Shown in pieces: positions 8,107 through 17,272 of a DNA stretch of 64,000 nucleotides. The DNA is taken from NCBI RefSeq assembly GCF_004341825.1, contig NZ_SMAG01000003.1, forward strand, positions 434,001-498,000. Reading direction: 5' to 3'. The position numbers were made by a program, and so were the translations under genes. This DNA is from Hazenella coriacea. Lineage in GTDB: Bacteria; Bacillota; Bacilli; Thermoactinomycetales; Thermoactinomycetaceae. The notes below the pieces were generated by a model, which searched no databases, was not told where the DNA came from, and worked only from the letters and a program-made list of their open reading frames with translations. The first letter of the stretch is position 1, and each line of letters opens with the position of its first letter.

Positions 8107-9123
8107 TCATCCATCATTTTCAAAAGAAATTGCATGAGCAATACATGGAATCGATTCTCCTTGTTGAACAGAGACGGGGCTTAATAAAGCTCCTGTTGCC
8201 ACAACAAGGATTCGATGATAGTCTCCTTTTTCCATCTGCTTCATCAGGTGTCCATAAGTCACAACTGCACTGCAAGCACAACCACTTCCCCCTGCAAATG
8301 TGGGTTGCTTCGCATGGTAAATCATCAATCCACAATCTTGAAATTGTTCTCCTAACCGATAACCTTCTTTTTCTAACAATTCTCTTGTGATTGGAAGACC
8401 TACATTTGCTAAATCTCCTGTCACAATCAAATCATAATCTTTCGGTGTTCGCCCTGTATCTTCAAAGTGCGTCTGGATGGTTTTGGCCGCAGCAGGTGCC
8501 ATAGCTGAACCCATATCAAAAGGATTTTTAATACCAAGATCTGTAACTGTTCCCATGGTCGCATGGGTGATTCGTGGACCTCTAGTTCCTTTCCCTACAA
8601 GACCAGCTCCGGCTCCTGTCACTGTCCATTGGGCTGTATCGGGCTTCTGTCCCCCATACTCTGTTGGATAACGAAATTGCCTTTCAGCTGTACAATTATG
8701 GCTACTCACACCAGCGATGACATGATTTGCATATCCTCCATCCACCAGAACAGACGCAAGAGAAAGGGACAACATCGATGTAGAACAAGCTCCATATACT
8801 CCCAAAAAGGGGATTTGCATCGATTTAGCTGAAAAAGAAGAGGTGATATTTTGATTTAGCAGATCACCTGCCAAGTAAAGATCAATCTCATCCGCTGTCA
8901 GATGAGCTTTTTCTATTACTTTCCCCACAACATCTTCTAACATTTTCCGCTCTGCTTTTTCCCAAGTTTCTTGTCCTGCATAAAGGTCGTTATAAATGAG
9001 ATCAAAACTATCTGCTAAGTTTCCTTCCCCTTCCATGGGTCCTACTACAGCTGCACTGGAGAGTAAACGAACCTCGTTAGAGAACACCCATGTACTTTTT
9101 CCAAGCTGGCGTTGTTCAATCAA
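8107..9123 (-). CDS. spoVAD: Stage V sporulation protein AD
   Basis: The 338-residue product matches SpoVAD, a thiolase-fold protein (GVYGACSTSMLSLSLAS, GSGCACSAVVTYGHLM) that binds dipicolinic acid and works with the SpoVA membrane proteins to load it into the developing spore and release it on germination. Start is TTG with a GGAGGAGGAC site upstream. It follows spoVAC by about 55 bases, as in known spoVA operons. The usual next gene, spoVAEb, is not here; an SGNH hydrolase follows instead. Confidence 0.95.
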   Translation of the reverse strand: MIEQRQLGKSTWVFSNEVRLLSSAAVVGPMEGEGNLADSFDLIYNDLYAGQETWEKAERKMLEDVVGKVIEKAHLTADEIDLYLAGDLLNQNITSSFSAKSMQIPFLGVYGACSTSMLSLSLASVLVDGGYANHVIAGVSSHNCTAERQFRYPTEYGGQKPDTAQWTVTGAGAGLVGKGTRGPRITHATMGTVTDLGIKNPFDMGSAMAPAAAKTIQTHFEDTGRTPKDYDLIVTGDLANVGLPITRELLEKEGYRLGEQFQDCGLMIYHAKQPTFAGGSGCACSAVVTYGHLMKQMEKGDYHRILVVATGALLSPVSVQQGESIPCIAHAISFENDG

Positions 9124-9177
9124 TGGAATTGTGTCCTCCTCCTATGACTAAAATCAAAAATCACTTCCCCGATCGCC

Positions 9178-9654
9178 CTAATGTAATACATTCATTTCTA
9201 GAAAAGTACGAATCAAACCAATGAAAAACGCAGAAACAACCCCAAATACAATGACAGAACCCGCTAATTTAAACATATTTCCACCTACACCTAATACCCA
9301 TCCTTCGGCTCGATGTTCTAAAGCTGCTGAAGCGATGGAGTTAGCAAAACCAGTTACAGGAACTGCTGTTCCGGCACCTGCCCATTGACCAAACTTGTCG
9401 TACACCCCTAAGCCAGTCAATAGACAAGAGATAAAGATCAATGTAGCTACAGTTGGATCACCTGCTTTCTCTGGTTCGAATCCAAACCAGTGGATATACA
9501 CCAACATCAATGCTTGCCCAATGACACAAATCAATCCGCCTATCACAAATGCCTTTAGACAATTCGTTACGACTTTGGGTTTAGGTCGATGCTTCTGGGC
9601 TATTTTCTGATAGTGATCCTCTTTTAACTTTTGTCTTGCTTGTTTGCCATCCAT
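9178..9654 (-). CDS. spoVAC: Stage V sporulation protein AC
   Basis: A 158-residue integral membrane protein with four or so hydrophobic helices and the conserved VPVTGFANSIASAALEHR segment. SpoVAC behaves as a mechanosensitive channel in the spore inner membrane and takes part in dipicolinic acid movement. The Lys/Arg-rich N-terminus precedes the first helix at about residue 32. ATG with GGAGGAG upstream. First gene of the operon; a sigma-G-like promoter lies about 32 bases upstream. Confidence 0.95.
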   Translation of the reverse strand: MDGKQARQKLKEDHYQKIAQKHRPKPKVVTNCLKAFVIGGLICVIGQALMLVYIHWFGFEPEKAGDPTVATLIFISCLLTGLGVYDKFGQWAGAGTAVPVTGFANSIASAALEHRAEGWVLGVGGNMFKLAGSVIVFGVVSAFFIGLIRTFLEMNVLH

Positions 9655-9685
9655 CCCGCTCTCCTCCAGACTAGAGTTACACTCT

Positions 9686-9715
9686 TATCGTGCGGCGAGA
9701 GATAATCATTTATTC
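9686..9715 (-). promoter_or_regulatory. Sigma-G-like promoter of spoVAC-spoVAD
   Basis: The reverse strand reads GAATA (9711-9715), an 18-base spacer, then CACGATA (9686-9692), against the forespore sigma-G consensus GnATR / CATnnTA with one mismatch. Known spoVA operons are transcribed by sigma G, so both sequence and context agree. Confidence 0.6.
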
Positions 9716-9831
9716 GCAAGAAATACAAGCCATCGATATTTAATGATCAATTTTTAGTAACATGATGATCCAAATCCATCAGGACGCTGTTTTGCTCAAG
9801 TCGTGTAGATGTAATGCCCTTATGAAACAAT

Positions 9832-9862
9832 CAAAAAAACTCCATCCAAATCTTGGATGGAG
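9832..9862 (-). terminator. Terminator of the cupin gene
   Basis: Perfect 10-bp stem (CTCCATCCAA) with a three-base loop and a T7 run on the reverse strand. Confidence 0.85.
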
Positions 9863-9939
9863 GTGGTTGAATTCCACGCATATATGAATGAAATCTGGTG
9901 ACATGAAACTCCTAGAGCATCCATGTTCATATAGCAGAT

Positions 9940-10287
9940 TTACGATTTTACCCTTTGTTTACGTATGGAAGGAGAGCTTTCCAATCCTTTCGTCGAACTG
10001 ATTAAAACGGTACAACCATGAGTCGTAGAAATAGATTCCTTTTTACCCTGTGGTGAAAAGTAGTAATCCCCTGCTTGAAGAACAAAGTCCCCAATGATCA
10101 CATCACCATCAATGACAAACAGTTCTTCCCCCACACTCTGAGAATGTGTTGAAAAAACTTTGCCTGATTCCATCTGAACCAAAATACTATATTCTTCTTC
10201 TACTTTACGTAAATATGAAAATTGTACCCCTTCACCCATGGGAATCTGATCCCGATGATCTTTACGGATCACATAGGGCTTAAGCAT
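9940..10287 (-). CDS. Small cupin-domain protein
   Basis: A 115-residue single-domain protein with the cupin pattern: HSQSVGEELFVIDGDV in motif 1 and GDYYFSPQGKKES in motif 2, closest in style to ChrR-like cupins. The motif has one His and two Glu/Asp in place, so metal binding is plausible but incomplete. Start ATG follows GGAGG. It stands alone with its own terminator. Substrate and role are unknown. Confidence 0.75.
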   Translation of the reverse strand: MLKPYVIRKDHRDQIPMGEGVQFSYLRKVEEEYSILVQMESGKVFSTHSQSVGEELFVIDGDVIIGDFVLQAGDYYFSPQGKKESISTTHGCTVLISSTKGLESSPSIRKQRVKS

Positions 10288-10576
10288 TGGTTAAAACCTC
10301 CTACCTGATTATAAAACCAATTGTACCCTGAACCACCCCAATCATCAATGAATTTTGAAGAGAATGATCATTCACTAAGACATCTCAACGCTTAATCAAA
10401 TAGATTAATTATTCATTATATTATATACCCGGAATGTTCCGAAAGAGGATCACGAGAAAAATATTCACTCTTTCTCATCATGACGTTACCTATTACATGA
10501 AAAGTCTTAAACAAAATGCTCAGTACAACCTTTGATGAAACATTAACCCTTTATCAAGTGCGCATATATACATTAC

Positions 10577-10613
10577 AAAAGCTGCCAGAACCAAATCCGG
10601 CAGCTTTTTTTTT
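10577..10613. terminator. Bidirectional terminator
   Basis: AAAAGCTGCC / GGCAGCTTTT with a T9 run on the forward strand and T4 on the reverse. It closes the CBS-protein gene on the reverse strand. Confidence 0.85.
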
Positions 10614-11058
10614 ATTGAAGAATATCGTTAGAAGCATTAGCTTGGTGGGTTTCGGAAATTTCATTGAGAGCTTGGCTAGCTTCATTTTGGTAAGGCGCTC
10701 TCACAGCCATATCTTTTAAGGAAACAATCCCTACCAATTGGTTATTATCTACAATTGGCAAGCGACGCACTTGCGCATCTGCCATTAATTGTGCTGCCTC
10801 ATCGACAGACATTTGAGGTGATCCAGTAACCAATTGACTAGACATAACATCTTGGACCTGAATGGAATTGGGCTTCTTTTCAGCAATTCCACGAACGACA
10901 ATATCTCTGTCTGTTACTACACCTTTTAATTCGCCCTGATCAACGACTGGCATCAATCCAACGTTTTGAGAACGCATTCTAGAAGCTGCTTCATAAACGT
11001 TGTCGTTAGGTGCAACATAGGCAACGTCTTTAGACATAATATCTTTTAATTGACTCAT
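10612..11058 (-). CDS. CBS-domain pair protein
   Basis: Nearly the whole 148-residue protein is one CBS pair (Bateman module): first repeat 5-65, second 72-128 with the closing VGIVSLKDMAV. Such stand-alone modules bind adenine nucleotides and regulate partners or respond to stress. I start it at ATG 11058, with AAAGGAGGG just upstream, rather than at an earlier in-frame ATG without a ribosome site. The Ala/Gln/Asn-rich tail is disordered. It is not AcuB, which has an extra ACT domain. Confidence 0.88.
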   Translation of the reverse strand: MSQLKDIMSKDVAYVAPNDNVYEAASRMRSQNVGLMPVVDQGELKGVVTDRDIVVRGIAEKKPNSIQVQDVMSSQLVTGSPQMSVDEAAQLMADAQVRRLPIVDNNQLVGIVSLKDMAVRAPYQNEASQALNEISETHQANASNDILQ

Positions 11059-11137
11059 GATATATCCCTCCTTTGCTCTTAGGGTAACCAAAATGATCAA
11101 TGTCATTCTCTAGAAGCTAAAGGAAGATTCAAAAACT

Positions 11138-12319
11138 TTAGGTATGGAGTAAATGTGATAAAGTTAAGCCCAGAAACATTTCTGCACCTACTTGAAAGGC
11201 CTGTTCATCTACATCAAATCGCGGATGGTGGTGCGGAAAAGTAATTCCCTTTTCTTTATTACCTGCACCAATAAAAAAGAAAGCTCCCGGAATCTTTTGC
11301 AAATAATAGGAAAAATCTTCTCCAGCCATCACCGGTTCTAACTCCCAAACTTTCTCAACCCCATAAAATTGTAAGCCAATTCTTCGGATTCGTTCGACTT
11401 CAGACATGTGATTGATTACAGCTGGATATCCCCAACGATAATCTAATTGATAAGTGGCTCCAAACATTTGACAGGTCATTCGTGTCACTTGTGTGATTTG
11501 ATCAGCCAATTGTTTTTGGATATGAGGATCAAAACTCCGTACAGTACCTTCAAGGACACACTGATCAGCAATAATATTAAATGTATGACCACCACGAATC
11601 GATCCAACTGTAATGACTCCCGATTGAAGGGGATTTATTTGTCTACTGACAATTGTTTGTAAGTTCACGACAAGATGTGAGGCAATGATCACTGGATCAA
11701 TCGTATGATGAGGGAGTCCCCCATGCCCACCTTTACCAATCACCTCGATTCGAAAAGAATCGGCAGCCGCCATTAGTTCTCCGATACGAACCCCCACAAT
11801 GCCTGTGGGTAAAGGAGTCCAAAGATGAATTCCATAAATAGCATCCACTTGATGCAAAAAACCTGCCTCGATGATAGACTTAGCTCCACCTGGGACAATC
11901 TCTTCGGCATGCTGAAAAATAAAGAGCACATTTCCATGTAGCTTCTCTTTTTGCTGACTTAATAACAGAGCTACCCCTAATAACATCGCCATATGGCCAT
12001 CATGACCACAAGCATGCATTACATTGGAAACCATAGAGCGATACTCACATTGTTTCTCATCTTGAATCGGAAGGGCGTCCAGATCTGCTCTTAATGCTAC
12101 TGTAGGTCCTTGATGATGACCTCGTAGCAAACCCACAACTCCTGTTCCACCTATACCTGTATGAACTTCTAAGCCAAAAGAATCTAAAAGAGTAGCCACT
12201 TTTTTTGCGGTCTCAAATTCATGAAAAGAAGGCTCTGGAAACTGATGAAAATCTCTCCGCCAAGCAACTAGTTGAGGGAAGATTCTTTCTACATCCTGTT
12301 TGATCTGTTCATACAGCAA
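11138..12319 (-). CDS. M20-family amidohydrolase (N-acyl-amino acid hydrolase type)
   Basis: About 393 residues of the M20D class. The metal ligands appear in HACGHDGHMA (~105), the catalytic Glu pair in QHAEEI (~140), a further His in GIHLW (~170), and the C-terminal His in HHHPRFDVDE (~365). The lid domain lies in between. Relatives hydrolyse N-acyl amino acids, hippurate or indole-3-acetyl conjugates; the substrate cannot be read from sequence. GGGGAG lies eight bases before TTG 12319; GTG at 12328 sits too close to that ribosome site. Confidence 0.9.
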   Translation of the reverse strand: MLYEQIKQDVERIFPQLVAWRRDFHQFPEPSFHEFETAKKVATLLDSFGLEVHTGIGGTGVVGLLRGHHQGPTVALRADLDALPIQDEKQCEYRSMVSNVMHACGHDGHMAMLLGVALLLSQQKEKLHGNVLFIFQHAEEIVPGGAKSIIEAGFLHQVDAIYGIHLWTPLPTGIVGVRIGELMAAADSFRIEVIGKGGHGGLPHHTIDPVIIASHLVVNLQTIVSRQINPLQSGVITVGSIRGGHTFNIIADQCVLEGTVRSFDPHIQKQLADQITQVTRMTCQMFGATYQLDYRWGYPAVINHMSEVERIRRIGLQFYGVEKVWELEPVMAGEDFSYYLQKIPGAFFFIGAGNKEKGITFPHHHPRFDVDEQAFQVGAEMFLGLTLSHLLHT

Positions 12320-12379
12320 CTCATTCACTCCCCTATTAACAAAATAACATTGGAATTTCAGTTGTTTCGATTAGGTAAT

Positions 12380-12570
12380 ATTCACTAATTCCATAGGCGT
12401 CGGAGCTCGATTTTCCCCCTCTTTGAGCTTGTACCTTGCAAAGAGGTGGATAAGTCCGCTCCCCCCTTTGATTCCGGGAGAAGGCAAAAGGCATAGAAAA
12501 AGCTCCACGAAGAGTTGCCTTCTCTTTTCCTTTATCGAAGGGTTCCGACTTAATTCCTAGATTTTCGAAC
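12380..12570. other. Structured intergenic element, possible repeat or ncRNA
   Basis: The 345-base space between the divergent M20 and yugN genes is unusually rich in inverted repeats: CCTCTTTG/CAAAGAGG (12418-12446), CTCCC/GGGAG (about 12459-12480), and GAGAAGGCAA/TTGCCTTCTC (about 12478-12526). The reverse strand has a 78-codon open frame with the odd segment SRNQRGERT. From memory, similar stray reading frames occur in many Bacillales intergenic regions, which suggests a conserved non-coding element rather than a gene. The remainder of the gap holds only the yugN ribosome site. Confidence 0.45.
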
Positions 12571-12664
12571 AACTGTCACCTCAGTGAGTTGCGAGAATCT
12601 GAAGAACATACTATTATAAATAGAGGTTTCTATCAGGTGCCAAGAATAAAGGAGGCGCTCTTTC

Positions 12665-13009
12665 ATGATTTTTAATGATGTAAAAACAAAGGGCATTAAA
12701 AAAGAGTTCGGCGAAACAGAAAAAATAATGAAAAACCTTGGCTTTGATCGCTCTTGGGACTATAACAAAGCCACTTATGATCTCAAATACACTGACAACA
12801 ACAAAGTAGATTATTATTTACGCCTTCGTGGAACCGTTGTCAATGATAAACAATTGGAACATCCAAAAGCGCTCTTGGAGTTTGGAGTTCCGGTATTTGC
12901 CCGTCACTTTTTCCCTCATGGTTTAGATGAAAGCGTAGAAGTACCTAAATCTTTGAAAGAAAAAGTCGAAGCAAAGTTAGTTGAACTAGAAAAAGCACTG
13001 GCATCATAA
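12665..13009 (+). CDS. yugN: YugN-like family protein
   Basis: The 114-residue product follows YugN: WDY near residue 32, YDLKY, YYLRLRG in the centre and HFFPHG near residue 79. It has no membrane segment. Function is unknown; the family is found in Bacillales. ATG has AAAGGAGG upstream. It is monocistronic and is followed by a strong convergent terminator. Confidence 0.85.
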   Translation: MIFNDVKTKGIKKEFGETEKIMKNLGFDRSWDYNKATYDLKYTDNNKVDYYLRLRGTVVNDKQLEHPKALLEFGVPVFARHFFPHGLDESVEVPKSLKEKVEAKLVELEKALAS

Positions 13010-13020
13010 TCTTTATATGA

Positions 13021-13056
13021 AAAAAGAGAGTGGGGAACCACCCACCCTCTTTTTTA
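13021..13056. terminator. Bidirectional terminator
   Basis: A GAGAGTGGG / CCCACCCTC stem flanked by A6 and T6, between convergent yugN and the Asp23 gene, so it can end transcripts from both sides. Confidence 0.9.
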
Positions 13057-13434
13057 TTTCACACGCTGTCCCTCGATCTGTTTGGCTGGCTCTTGAAGTT
13101 CTTTAAGCTCAACGCCTTCAACCTTCACATTTACCTCCACAACTTGGAGACCTGTCATGGTTTCTACAGCTTCTTTCACTTTTTGTTGAAGTTCATAACA
13201 AACATCTCTAAGATGGACACCATATTCCACAACCACACGTAAATCGATCGCCGCTTCCATTTTCCCTACTGCAACGTTCACACCTTTGGTGAGATTTTTA
13301 CCACTCACCTTTTTTGCCCAGCCTTCTGTAATTCCCGCAGACATACTAGCAATTCCTTTGGTACGACTAGCTGCCAGACCGGCAATCACAGCAACCACAT
13401 CATCAGCAATTCGAACGATTCCACCTTCAGCCAT
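13054..13434 (-). CDS. Asp23/Gls24 family envelope stress protein
   Basis: A 126-residue member of the Asp23/Gls24 (DUF322) family: GIVRIADDVVAVIAGLAA at the N-terminus, then GVNVAVGKMEAAIDLRVVVEYG and a C-terminal VEVNVKVEGV strand. Relatives include YloU and YqhY, which are associated with cell-envelope stress and lipid metabolism. ATG with CAGGAGGGG upstream. It is not next to accBC or dak genes, so neither specific Bacillus name applies. Confidence 0.88.
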   Translation of the reverse strand: MAEGGIVRIADDVVAVIAGLAASRTKGIASMSAGITEGWAKKVSGKNLTKGVNVAVGKMEAAIDLRVVVEYGVHLRDVCYELQQKVKEAVETMTGLQVVEVNVKVEGVELKELQEPAKQIEGQRVK

Positions 13435-13742
13435 GATGAAGCCCCTCCTGCCAGTTACATTTATTCATTTTGTCATTGTTGCATGATCCCATCCCCATCA
13501 TTCTCGATGATCATGATGTCTATTTCATCATACAACTCACATATCTTGTTCATCATTCTCATAAATGTTAGATACTGAAAGGTTTTCCTCTTTAGCGGAC
13601 TAGTAAACATTTGTTGACAAAGCCCTATACAATTAGTGTAGCATAATTATTTTGAATTTGAATACTACTAGAACATCGAATTTATCTTTTTATCCAACGA
13701 TCAAGGGTCTAGGTCTGGAAAAAATCTTTTCGCCAAAAGTGA
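13435..13742. other. Intergenic stretch without a supported gene
   Basis: It holds the ribosome site of the Asp23 gene and presumably its promoter. A TTGACA at about 13613 lacks a well-placed -10 on the forward strand. No ORF, terminator or repeat that I would defend. Confidence 0.5.
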
Positions 13743-14561
13743 TCAACTTACTTTATAGCCTGCAATCTTAACCATCATCTGTACTTGAGGATGATTGAGA
13801 TTGACCTTATAACCATAATATGTACGTTCATCTAGTTCAATCTCCACAGGCAAAATAAATTTCCCCCGAACAAGTCGAGTAAATAATTGATTGGCTTCTA
13901 GTTCATTGAGGTGGAATTTACGAATTAAATCATTTTTAATCCAAGTACTTCCATAGCTTTTTCCCGTATTATTTGGATCTCTATACCACTCATAAATTTG
14001 AACAACTGCATTGTATGTGAGTCGATCCATTTGGGATAGCGTTTGGAATTGATGGATATTCAAAAATTGAAATAGATTATGGGTATGGTCACAAAATTCA
14101 TGTAGTTGAGCTGTTTTGGATAAGCTCTCATCACAGAGACAAAATAATTCAACCCTTTTTCCTTTTGACCACAGTCGATCCAATAAAGGAATCATATCTT
14201 GGTCAGCGCTTACAATGACAAATGTGTTAATTTCTGGTATCTGATATAACACTTCCATAGCATCCAAACATAGTTGAATGTCTGCAGCGTTTTTTCGTTC
14301 TTTCCCTTCTCTGCCATTTCCATATACCTGATGTACATGAACACGTTTTTTTTGTAAACTCATCATGGATAAATCCATCTGTTCAAAGTCCGCATATGCT
14401 TCAATCATTCGAATCGATTCTCTACCATAGTAATCTTGTAATCGGAGAAATAAATTATGAGATTCCTCCGGGTGATCAGGGTCCATATGATATTTCTTTA
14501 AACCATAGTACACATTTTCTAGATCAATAAAGATTGCTGTATCCTTCACTCTGTTGTGCAT
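13743..14561 (-). CDS. NYN-domain (PIN-like) putative nuclease
   Basis: Residues 5-165 form an NYN domain: FIDLENVYYGL with the first acidic residues, RKNAADIQLCLDAMEV in the middle and VIVSADQDMIPLLDRLWSKGK at the end of the core. The C-terminal 100 residues look like a winged-helix/OST-HTH-like module. NYN proteins are PIN-like metal-dependent RNases. I start it at ATG 14561 behind GGAGGGAGAAGG; a longer form with 39 extra residues has no ribosome site. Its RNA target is unknown. Confidence 0.85.
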   Translation of the reverse strand: MHNRVKDTAIFIDLENVYYGLKKYHMDPDHPEESHNLFLRLQDYYGRESIRMIEAYADFEQMDLSMMSLQKKRVHVHQVYGNGREGKERKNAADIQLCLDAMEVLYQIPEINTFVIVSADQDMIPLLDRLWSKGKRVELFCLCDESLSKTAQLHEFCDHTHNLFQFLNIHQFQTLSQMDRLTYNAVVQIYEWYRDPNNTGKSYGSTWIKNDLIRKFHLNELEANQLFTRLVRGKFILPVEIELDERTYYGYKVNLNHPQVQMMVKIAGYKVS

Positions 14562-14893
14562 CCTTCTCCCTCCTCCCACACGTTGTTTGTCATACTCGTC
14601 TATTTCGATATTTTGTAAATATTTCCTGCTCAACCATCTATTGATTCCTCTCAGACTCCTTTTGATAATATTTGACAATCTTTTCTCTAAAAATCTACTA
14701 TTCTCATCTCTTTAAATCAAATATTCTTTCTATTTGTTAAAATCCTCCTATCGTTCTACTTAGTCTCGACAATAAATAGGTTAAATATACATTTTTCAAG
14801 AGAAAATATTTTCTCTTATTTTTCCCAAACGCTTTTTAGATCAAACCCATCTTAATGAAATTCGTTTGTGATTAAAACCTTAGATCATTCCAG
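14562..14893. other. AT-rich intergenic stretch
   Basis: Upstream region of the NYN gene and space beyond the citA terminator. AT-rich with several poly-T/A tracts; only promoter-like A/T boxes, no gene or repeat seen. Confidence 0.5.
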
Positions 14894-14927
14894 AGAAAAA
14901 GACAAGCTTATTTTCAAAGCTTGTCTT
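14894..14927 (-). terminator. Terminator of citA
   Basis: An 11-bp perfect stem (AAGACAAGCTT) with T5 on the reverse strand, about 60 bases after the stop. Confidence 0.85.
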
Positions 14928-14983
14928 AATTACTCCATATAAATATATTCCAATTGCTATCGGTTTCCTGATCACTTCTAGAA

Positions 14984-16054
14984 TCATCGTGGACCGATAT
15001 AGGATGCTGATGGTCTAATAATACGATTATTCTCTCTTTGTTCAAAGATATGAGCTACCCAACCAGCTGTTCTTGTCACTGCAAAAATTGGAGTATATAA
15101 TTCTTTGGGCAATTGAACTGCTTTTAAAACAGCAGCTGTATAGAACTCGACATTGGTATGAATTTGTCGATGAGGTTTTACTTCTTTTAATAGCGCAAGT
15201 GCTTTTTTTTCTACTTCAATTGCCATTTGAAACCAAGGCTCTTCTCCTGCCTCTAATTGTAGTACTTCCCTCAATGCCTCCGCTCTCGGATCTACAGTTT
15301 GGTAGATTCGATGACCAAATCCCATTAACTTCTCCCCATTTTCGAGGTGGTTTCGCATCCATGATTCAGCCTCTTCAACCAGTCCGATTTTCTCCAGCAT
15401 ATCATCTACTTCCGAAGGTGCCCCACCATGTAGTCTTCCTTTTAGTGCTCCCAAAGCTGCCACAATCGCTGAAGTTAAGTCAGCTTCAGTCGAGGCAACG
15501 ACTCGTGCTGTAAAAGTAGATGCATTGAAGCCGTGTTCACAAGCTAAGATCAGATATGATTCCAACGCTTTCCGATGAACAAGGGAGGGTTCTTTCCCAT
15601 GAACCATATATAAAAGATTCTCCACAAAAGAGAGATCTTCTCTCGGTTGAATCATGGGTAATTGATGCAAGTAACGATAACGAAATGCAGTGACGGATGA
15701 CATAAAATAGAACAAACGAACCCCCTGAGTGAAGGATACTTCCTGATCACCTAAAGCAGATATGCAGGTTCTTAACACACTCATCATATCTACATCTACA
15801 GACAATGACTGTATGATGGTGATAATCTCTTCAGGTATACGATTGGGTTTAAATCGTATTTTCCATTTAGCAAGTTCTTGATTACTAGGTAGTGAGCCTT
15901 TCCAAAGTAAATAAACAACTTCTTCAAATGTATGATGAACAGCTAACTTTTGTATATCATACCCACGAATAATGATCTTTCCTTGAACCCCATCAATCAT
16001 CGAAATCATAGTGTCAGCCACTGTAACTCCTGCCAAACCTGGATTCACACGCAT
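14984..16054 (-). CDS. citA: Citrate synthase, CitA type
   Basis: A 356-residue citrate synthase: condenses oxaloacetate and acetyl-CoA into citrate. Active-site residues are visible in GALKGRLHGGAPSEVD (His ~212), MGFGHRIYQTVDPRAE (His ~250) and the later catalytic Asp region, with the C-terminal ending in NRIIRPSASYIGPR. The sequence is closer to B. subtilis CitA than CitZ, and a divergent LysR gene lies upstream, exactly as in citR-citA. ATG with GGAGGGAG upstream. The C-terminus is slightly shorter than B. subtilis CitA. Confidence 0.92.
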   Translation of the reverse strand: MRVNPGLAGVTVADTMISMIDGVQGKIIIRGYDIQKLAVHHTFEEVVYLLWKGSLPSNQELAKWKIRFKPNRIPEEIITIIQSLSVDVDMMSVLRTCISALGDQEVSFTQGVRLFYFMSSVTAFRYRYLHQLPMIQPREDLSFVENLLYMVHGKEPSLVHRKALESYLILACEHGFNASTFTARVVASTEADLTSAIVAALGALKGRLHGGAPSEVDDMLEKIGLVEEAESWMRNHLENGEKLMGFGHRIYQTVDPRAEALREVLQLEAGEEPWFQMAIEVEKKALALLKEVKPHRQIHTNVEFYTAAVLKAVQLPKELYTPIFAVTRTAGWVAHIFEQRENNRIIRPSASYIGPR

Positions 16055-16183
16055 GCTAATTCTCCCTCCATCTCAGTTGTTATATTCATCATAAGTTTGG
16101 AGAATTGAAAAATCTAATTTATCTTATGAATCATTATGATAAAATAAATTTATCATTTATACCGTTGAAGGGATTTATCTGTC

Positions 16184-17080
16184 ATGAATGAACAACAATT
16201 AACCACCTTTGTAGAAGTTGCGAAAAAAAGAAACTTTAGACAAGCTGCAGAATTTCTTAATCTGACTCAACCTGCCGTCAGTGCCCAAATCAGAACGTTA
16301 GAAGATGAGTTGGGAACCACTTTATTCTATCGTACACATGTCCGACTGACTCCAAGCGGTTCTCTATTCTACCCTTATGCCCGGCACATCTTAGATCTCA
16401 TACATGAAAGTAAATCCATTCTGTCCGATCACAAAGAAAGTCCAATCAGTACTCTAACGATCGGAGCTCTTCCTTCTCTTTCCTTAGCGATTTTATCTAG
16501 AGTTACAAAATATTTCGATAGGGAGATGAACCCTTCTTCTCCATCTCTTCGAATTCTGACTTCTAGCTCTGAACAATTGATCCAACAATTGAGTGAAGGG
16601 CAAGTTGATTTTGGCATTTCCTATCAAATTGAACCCATCCCATCTTTTCTGGAGAGTCGAACTTTGTTCCTTGATTCTTTTAGCTTAATTGTCCCCAATC
16701 ATCATGAGTTAGCTAAGGTTGGTTTCTGTTCTCCTAGACAATTATCTAAAATTCCGTTCATTACATTTGCCCCTTCAACAACAGAACGAACACTGATCAA
16801 CCACCTACTTAAGCAATTTGCCATTCAACCAACCATCGTGATGGAGCTCTCTAGTGTGGAGGAGATTAAACAATGTGTTGCTACTGGCTATGGTGTTGCA
16901 CTCATCCCTACGATTTCACTTCATTCGGATCATTCAGTTGTCACTCGGATTCGAGTCACCTCATTTGAGCACTCTTTTCCAGTTCTCCTATACTTACCGG
17001 CTCAACGATACCAATCACGATCACTGAAGCAACTGGTGAATGATATTTCAGGAATTTATCAAGTTGAGAATGAATCCTGA
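16184..17080 (+). CDS. citR: LysR-family regulator CitR
   Basis: A 298-residue LysR protein: N-terminal winged HTH (residues 1-60, RQAAEFLNLTQPAVSAQIRT) and a substrate-binding domain. It is divergent from citA with a 129-base shared promoter region, the arrangement in which CitR represses citA in B. subtilis. That space holds an ATTATGATAAAATAAAT region where both promoters and the T-N11-A operator would lie. The inducer is not known. Confidence 0.85.
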   Translation: MNEQQLTTFVEVAKKRNFRQAAEFLNLTQPAVSAQIRTLEDELGTTLFYRTHVRLTPSGSLFYPYARHILDLIHESKSILSDHKESPISTLTIGALPSLSLAILSRVTKYFDREMNPSSPSLRILTSSSEQLIQQLSEGQVDFGISYQIEPIPSFLESRTLFLDSFSLIVPNHHELAKVGFCSPRQLSKIPFITFAPSTTERTLINHLLKQFAIQPTIVMELSSVEEIKQCVATGYGVALIPTISLHSDHSVVTRIRVTSFEHSFPVLLYLPAQRYQSRSLKQLVNDISGIYQVENES

Positions 17081-17101
17081 AGAGGAAAGTCTATTCAATT
17101 A

Positions 17102-17132
17102 AAAAAGGACTCTCAAATTGAGAGTCCTTTAA
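17102..17132. terminator. Terminator hairpin between citR and ylaN
   Basis: AAAGGACTCTC / GAGAGTCCTTT, 11 bp, with T6 on the reverse strand and T3 on the forward. It probably serves both citR and the convergent ylaN. Confidence 0.75.
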
Positions 17133-17272
17133 ACTGGATCACATCATGATTGGTACGATGAATGTTTGCGTTTCATCGAGATGATCCGATCACAATCTCC
17201 ACGAAGACACATTCCAACCTGCTCGAAGCTAGATTCTAACTTATGTGAAATTCCCGTTCGCAAACCTTTAAG

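Noticed and set aside
10516-10719. Forward frame in front of the CBS gene
   Set aside because: Crosses the terminator and runs antisense through the CBS gene; shadow frame.
12336-12572. 78-codon reverse frame as a protein gene
   Set aside because: No ribosome site, lies in a hairpin-rich region, and its composition recalls spurious frames in non-coding elements.
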